From contig CAKZOA010000323.1 of assembly GCA_937132035.1 (NCBI GenBank), positions 1 to 57,440 on the forward strand: 57,440 bases of DNA. The letters run 5' to 3'. Shown piece by piece: positions 53,600-57,440 of this stretch. Position 1 is the first letter of the stretch; each line of letters begins with the position of its first letter. The notes below the pieces were generated by a model. The model was not told where the DNA came from and searched no databases. It saw only the letters and a program-made list of their open reading frames with translations. The DNA comes from an uncultured Desulfobulbaceae bacterium (GTDB lineage: Bacteria > Desulfobacterota > Desulfobulbia > Desulfobulbales > Desulfocapsaceae). Position numbers and translations under genes: made by a program.

Positions 53600-54071
53600 G
53601 ATGCAGTATATCCTTCAGGGTTCTATGGTTGAAATCTTTGCCGACTGTTGTATATTCGGTCGGTTGCATATAGTACACCCATAGCCACTAAAATCAAACG
53701 GAAAACACGTTGCCTTTGCAGGCTGCCTCATGCCGCCGAACCACGGCCTTGAGGAGGACCGAAGGACTGGAAACAGAGAGCTGGCGGCAGGGTGTGAGAG
53801 GATGTATCGCCATCCCACCACAGGCGACAGTTTACCAGGCGACAGTTCGAAATATAGAGGGGATTTGTCCAGTTTCGATACTACGCCGGCACAAAAAATC
53901 ATTCTTGGCAAAGTCTTACACTTTCGACATTTTTAGCAATGACAAATTTTCCTCTTTATCTGTAAAAATTCCCAGCACAACACCTCCGCAAATCAACGCC
54001 GCCGTGACCAGTCATCAACGGCCGATATTGCGAGAGTGCCTGAATCTTCTCATTTTTCGTTGCAGATATCC
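53600..54071. other. Intergenic region with no convincing gene
   Basis: 472 bases between mgtE (minus) and the TPR-methyltransferase gene (plus). Frames present in both strands lack signals. CAGGCGACAGTT occurs twice, 15 bases apart (53821-53832, 53836-53847), a short tandem duplication. Confidence 0.5.
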
Positions 54072-55277
54072 ATGAACTCTATACTTACAGACACTGAACT
54101 TGAAAAACGCTTCATTGAGGCAACCGACCTTCACCAGCAGGGGAAGATAGAAGAGGCATGTCTCATCTATCTGGAACTGCACGATATGGTAGAGGAATCG
54201 CCGCTGATTAACTATAATCTGGGTCTGGCCCTCTTTGAGCTTTGCCGCTACCGAGAGTCATGCCTGTATTACCGGCAAGCTTTGCAATATGCCCCGGACC
54301 AGGTCGATATTCTCTATAATTTAGCCCTCAGCCACCAGAAGGGAGGCGAGTTCGGCCAGGCCGTGGAAATCTATACGCAGGCCCTGGGTGTTTCGCCCAG
54401 AGATGTCGATTGTTTGTACAATCTTGCCTGCTGCTATATGGATATGCAAGATGACGATGAGGCCATAACCACCTATCGACAAGTGCTGGATATCGATCAT
54501 CGCCATCTAGGCTCTTTAAGCAACGCCGCCTTTGTCTACCATCGCAATGGACAATATGATCAGGCGGCCATATACTACACCCGTTTGCTGGATCTTGCCC
54601 CGGATCACCAGGCAGCCCGGCATATGCTCGATTCTCTAGAAGGCGTCAGCAGACAATCTCCACCCGCCGAGTACATACGAGACATGTTCGACAATTACTC
54701 GGCACGCTACGATGACAGCCTGGTCACCGAACTCGAATATACTGCCCCGGCAATCATGCGGGAAAAAGTTGACAGCGAAATGACGCTGCCGCTTCATTCT
54801 GCCCTGGGTCTCGATTTGGGATGCGGTACAGGGTTGAGTGGACTGGCCTTTTCTTCTTTGTGCAAGACCCTCACCGGAGTCGACATTTCACCGAAGATGG
54901 TTGAGATAGCCGGCGGTAAAAAAATCTACTCCTCCCTCTATGTAGCCGAGATTCTGGAGTACTTGCTGGCCTGTCAGGAAAAATACTCGCTCGTCATAGC
55001 CGCCGATGTCTTTGGCTATGTGGGTAGACTCGATGAAGTCTTCTTTGCTCTATCACGGGTTGTGCTGCCGCAGGCATGCTTCTGCTTCTCCACCGAAAAT
55101 ACCGATAAAGTCGACTATCTTCTGAGAAAAACGGGCAGGTTCGCGCACTCCACTGAATATATAGAGAATCTCTGCGGCAGAACAGGCTGGAGGTTGATAA
55201 CGCATGCTCCCGTCAACCTGCGACGGGAAAAAAATGACTGGATCGACGGAAACGTTTACATTGTCGTCAAAAAATGA
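54072..55277 (+). CDS. TPR-repeat SAM-dependent methyltransferase
   Basis: 401 aa from ATG 54072 (GTG 54036 in frame). Residues ~10-190 are tetratricopeptide repeats: LIYLELHDMVEESPLINYNL, YYRQALQYAPDQVDILYNLA, EIYTQALGVSPRDVDCLYNL and YTRLLDLAPDHQAARHMLDS. C-terminal ~190 residues form a class I methyltransferase with LGLDLGCGTGLSGLAFSSL (SAM site) and VIAADVFGYVGRLDEVFFAL. The bridge (MFDNYSARYDDSLVTELEY) is that of COG4976-type predicted TPR methyltransferases. Substrate unknown. Confidence 0.85.
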   Translation: MNSILTDTELEKRFIEATDLHQQGKIEEACLIYLELHDMVEESPLINYNLGLALFELCRYRESCLYYRQALQYAPDQVDILYNLALSHQKGGEFGQAVEIYTQALGVSPRDVDCLYNLACCYMDMQDDDEAITTYRQVLDIDHRHLGSLSNAAFVYHRNGQYDQAAIYYTRLLDLAPDHQAARHMLDSLEGVSRQSPPAEYIRDMFDNYSARYDDSLVTELEYTAPAIMREKVDSEMTLPLHSALGLDLGCGTGLSGLAFSSLCKTLTGVDISPKMVEIAGGKKIYSSLYVAEILEYLLACQEKYSLVIAADVFGYVGRLDEVFFALSRVVLPQACFCFSTENTDKVDYLLRKTGRFAHSTEYIENLCGRTGWRLITHAPVNLRREKNDWIDGNVYIVVKK

Positions 55278-55289
55278 AGACCGTCCGCG

Positions 55290-55490
55290 TTACTGCAGAA
55301 AAGTGGCGCGCTGGGCAACCCAGATAATTATCAGGCCAATGCCCATGGCGGCAAGACCTACCAGACGAAGCTGCTGCGCCGGCAACCTGCTCAGTTTCTG
55401 CAACCACTCCTGCATGGCCACGGGTGCGGCTACATACGGCAAACCCTCGAAGACGAGAACCATACCAATGAGTAATATAAGTAATTTCAT
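55290..55490 (-). CDS. DUF2065 small inner-membrane protein
   Basis: 66 aa from ATG 55490, preceded by GGGATGA. Two hydrophobic helices: LLILLIGMVLVFEGLPYVAA and LRLVGLAAMGIGLIIIWVAQ, with the LFEGLPY-type GLPYVAAP and LRLVGL motifs of the DUF2065 (YjeT) family. Function unknown; often near genes of envelope or purine metabolism. The longer frame to 55577 has no support. Confidence 0.82.
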   Translation of the reverse strand: MKLLILLIGMVLVFEGLPYVAAPVAMQEWLQKLSRLPAQQLRLVGLAAMGIGLIIIWVAQRATFLQ

Positions 55491-55680
55491 TACGGCATCA
55501 TCCCTTACGCTAAAGTAGTCAATAACGTTGCGAAACAGACCTGCATATATATTCAAACCATTCAAGAATAACAACACTCTTATTGCATTGCTTTTTGCAA
55601 GTACGCATTATAGTATACAGTTGAGGTCTATCCTATCAAGCAACTGTCACAGCTAACCATCAACTCAGCCGTACGAGAGA

Positions 55681-56733
55681 ATGACGATAAACACACGTTC
55701 GAAATATAGTGAAGCCGGTGTCGACATAGACAAAGGCAACAGATTCGTAGAGAAAATAAAAGAGGTTGTCGCCACCACTCACCAGCGCGGTGTGCTCAAT
55801 GATATCGGTGGGTTTTCCAGCCTTTTTGCCATTGATACGGAAAAGTACAAACAGCCTGTACTGGTAACCTCCACTGACGGTGTGGGAACGAAACTTGCCG
55901 TTGCCCAAATGTGTGGCAAACATGACACCATCGGTATCGATCTCGTCGCCATGTGCGTTAATGACATCGTCGTTGGAGGCGCCACCCCTCTGTGCTTTCT
56001 CGACTACTTTTCGATGGGCAAACTCGAAATTGATGTGGCCTCTGAAATCGTCGAAGGCATCGCTGAGGGTTGCCGGCAGGCCAAATGTTCTCTGGTTGGC
56101 GGCGAAACCGCTGAAATGCCCGGCCTGTATAAGACGGGGGAATATGATCTCGCTGGGTTTACTGTCGGCATAGTCAACCGAGACCAAATAATTGATGGTT
56201 CCGGCATTCGCGTCGGCAACACCATCATAGGTCTGCGCTCAAACGGTCTCCACTCCAACCGCTTTTCGCTTGTGCGCAAGATATGCTTTCAGGATTTACA
56301 GCTTACTGTTGACTCACGAGTAGAGGAACTCGACGCCACACTGGGGGAGGAACTGCTCAAACCAACACGAATCTATGTGCAGGCGGTGCTCAACGTCTTG
56401 AAGAGCTATCCAATCAATGGCATGGTACACAATACCGGCGGCGGCTTCATAGACAACATCCCACGTATCCTGCCAAAAGGCTGCAAGGCGGTAATCGACA
56501 GAACGTCGTGGGCTGAGCAGCCTATTTTCGATTTTCTCAAGCGCCATGGCAAGATTTCCCAAGAAGAGATGTATAGAACTTTCAACATGGGCCTCGGACT
56601 GCTCGCCATCGTCGCCGAAGAACAAGCCGATGATATTATTCAACGTTTTGAGGCTCTGGGAGAAGTCCCTTATAGAATTGGCAGAATAGAATCCTGTGCC
56701 GAGGCAGAGGCGCAGGTTATTTTCAGCAGCTAA
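55681..56733 (+). CDS. purM: Phosphoribosylformylglycinamidine cyclo-ligase (AIR synthetase)
   Basis: 350 aa. Closes the imidazole ring in the fifth step of purine synthesis. YSEAGVDIDKGN at the start, VTSTDGVGTKLAVAQ, DLVAMCVNDIVVGGATPLCFLDYFSMGKLE, GGETAEMPGLYKTGEYDLAGF, GLRSNGLHSNRFSLVRKI, and HNTGGGFIDNIPRILPKG are all PurM blocks (each longer text shown in part). PurM-like ATP fold shared with ThiL. ATG 55681 follows ACGAGAG. Confidence 0.95.
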   Translation: MTINTRSKYSEAGVDIDKGNRFVEKIKEVVATTHQRGVLNDIGGFSSLFAIDTEKYKQPVLVTSTDGVGTKLAVAQMCGKHDTIGIDLVAMCVNDIVVGGATPLCFLDYFSMGKLEIDVASEIVEGIAEGCRQAKCSLVGGETAEMPGLYKTGEYDLAGFTVGIVNRDQIIDGSGIRVGNTIIGLRSNGLHSNRFSLVRKICFQDLQLTVDSRVEELDATLGEELLKPTRIYVQAVLNVLKSYPINGMVHNTGGGFIDNIPRILPKGCKAVIDRTSWAEQPIFDFLKRHGKISQEEMYRTFNMGLGLLAIVAEEQADDIIQRFEALGEVPYRIGRIESCAEAEAQVIFSS

Positions 56734-56784
56734 GGCGAGCATTTCAACTGAAATGAACGAGATATCAGCTTCGATTTTTACCAT

Positions 56785-56838
56785 CAACAACGAACGATCG
56801 TTGTTGGCAGAATTTGGATCTCACTGTGTGTACAGTGA
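56785..56838 (+). terminator. Two consecutive hairpins after purM
   Basis: CAACAACGA (56785-56793) with TCGTTGTTG (56798-56806), loop ACGA; then TCACTGT (56821-56827) with ACAGTGA (56832-56838), loop GTGT. Both perfect. No T tract, so role (termination, RNA stability or binding site) is not certain. The rest of 56734-57111 shows no gene. Confidence 0.5.
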
Positions 56839-57111
56839 ACAACGAATCAGAGGTATGGCCATGTTCCTCCTTCGGGCGAGTCGAAATGGCCCCTCCCCTT
56901 CGTCACTTCTGTGAGTGCTATGCGCTTTAATTAGTATAGCCGTTCACAGGTCTCCTCGTCGAGCAGACCATCTTACATCTTATTCTTACATCTCAAGTCA
57001 TGAAAACTTCAGGCAAAGGCGGCGCATCAACGGTAGAAAGATGTGAAAGAGGAAAAATGCTGCCGGAAAGCTGATGCGAAAAGCGCGGAGCCTGTGCATT
57101 TGGGGGAGTCG

Positions 57112-57312
57112 TCACCCCCCGCATTCGGCTGGATCCCCTTTGATTTTTTGCAGGGCATGCGGTAGAGCCGGCAGGACGACTGCAATGTTTTCAAGCGCGG
57201 CTTTTTTGCTGCCGGGAAGGTTGATGAGAAGACTGCTGTTCCGAATCCCGGCCATCGCCCTGGAAATCATGGCATGTGGTGTCTTGGCAAGGCTGGCCGA
57301 GCGCATGGCCTC
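57112..57312 (-). pseudogene. C-terminal part of MogA/MoaB-type molybdenum cofactor protein, frame broken at contig edge
   Basis: Reverse-strand reading gives EAMRSASLAKTPHAMISRAM, then AGIRNSSLLINLPGSKKAAL and LPALPHALQKIKGDPAECGG, the C-terminal half-domain of MogA/MoaB-type molybdopterin adenylyltransferases, with NLPGS the conserved MPT-binding loop. Similarity holds to about base 57312; further upstream residues no longer fit and a stop comes at 57325-57327, exactly where the GC-rich tail begins. The missing N-terminal two thirds are therefore lost by misassembly or real rearrangement. Confidence 0.8.
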
Positions 57313-57440
57313 GTCGGGCTCGCCCTACTCCCTGGACCTGCTCCAGGCCCTGCGCGAGGCCCTCGCGGGGGACGCCGCGAGAGGCGGCGCGGCCGACCCC
57401 GGCGCGCGGGCCCCGGCCAGCGTCCCCGCCGCCGCCTTCT
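57313..57440 (+). other. GC-rich foreign segment at the contig end
   Basis: From 57311 to 57440 I count 23 A/T in 130 bases, about 82% G+C, unlike the rest. The plus strand is open through this stretch without a stop and with strongly C/G third positions (MASSGSPYSLDLLQALREAL...), like part of a gene from a high-GC organism. The product cannot be named. Confidence 0.75.

Noticed and set aside
53710-54075. 121-aa plus-strand frame between mgtE and the TPR-methyltransferase gene
   Set aside because: Low-complexity Arg/Thr/Ser-rich text without Shine-Dalgarno or family resemblance; runs into the next gene.

Overview
The window looks like a chromosomal contig from a Gram-negative, probably anaerobic member of the Desulfobacterota, most like the Desulfobulbales. 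This is an inference from gene content and arrangement: Tol and Lpx envelope genes, a liv amino-acid transport operon, a beta-ketoacyl synthase/ACP/CrtI-like oxidoreductase cluster, and an ole hydrocarbon cluster. No rRNA or taxonomic marker is present to settle it. Base composition is moderate throughout except for the last ~130 bases, which are about 82% G+C and look foreign.

Layout. 1-6.9 kb: 3'-truncated glycosyltransferase, RNase G, an M23 peptidase, a small Cys-rich protein with CutA, type III pantothenate kinase overlapping an LD-carboxypeptidase, and an SH3b protein. 7-12.7 kb: a long helicase fused to a DEDD exonuclease (MrfA+MrfB-like), divergent from a prephenate dehydratase-ACT-prephenate dehydrogenase fusion, then a zinc-ribbon protein and tRNA-His with a clear terminator. 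12.9-19.7 kb: alpha/beta hydrolase and dCMP deaminase, converging on a minus-strand run trmN6-like > comM > exported DUF3352-like protein > small hypothetical > thiL. 20-23.4 kb: QueD with a possible pseudoknot leader, a nucleotide-sugar dehydrogenase, a Smr protein and lpxB. 23.6-28.4 kb: livJ-(hairpin attenuator)-livH-livM-livG-livF on the minus strand. 28.6-30.9 kb: lpxK and lpxC, ended by two tandem terminators.

31.2-36.4 kb holds the most unusual block: a KAS II-like ketosynthase, a dedicated acyl carrier protein, two different phytoene-desaturase-like FAD oxidoreductases and a FabG-like reductase, with tight spacing. 36.6-41.9 kb is tolQ-tolR-tolA-tolB-cpoB-like followed by tlyA; pal is absent from its usual place. 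42-47 kb is a translationally coupled minus-strand operon oleB-oleC-oleD-M48/TPR peptidase without an adjacent oleA; a 150-bp palindromic, MITE-like element lies just upstream of oleB. The two lipid loci (31-36 kb and 43-47 kb) are about 7 kb apart and may both serve an unusual fatty-acid-derived product.

47.6-57.3 kb: a cold-shock protein with a long leader, leucyl aminopeptidase, a CNNM/CorC-type protein, a DegQ-like protease, MgtE, a TPR-methyltransferase, DUF2065 and purM. The end carries the C-terminal part of a MogA/MoaB-type protein whose frame breaks at the junction with the GC-rich tail; a chimeric contig end is the simplest reading.
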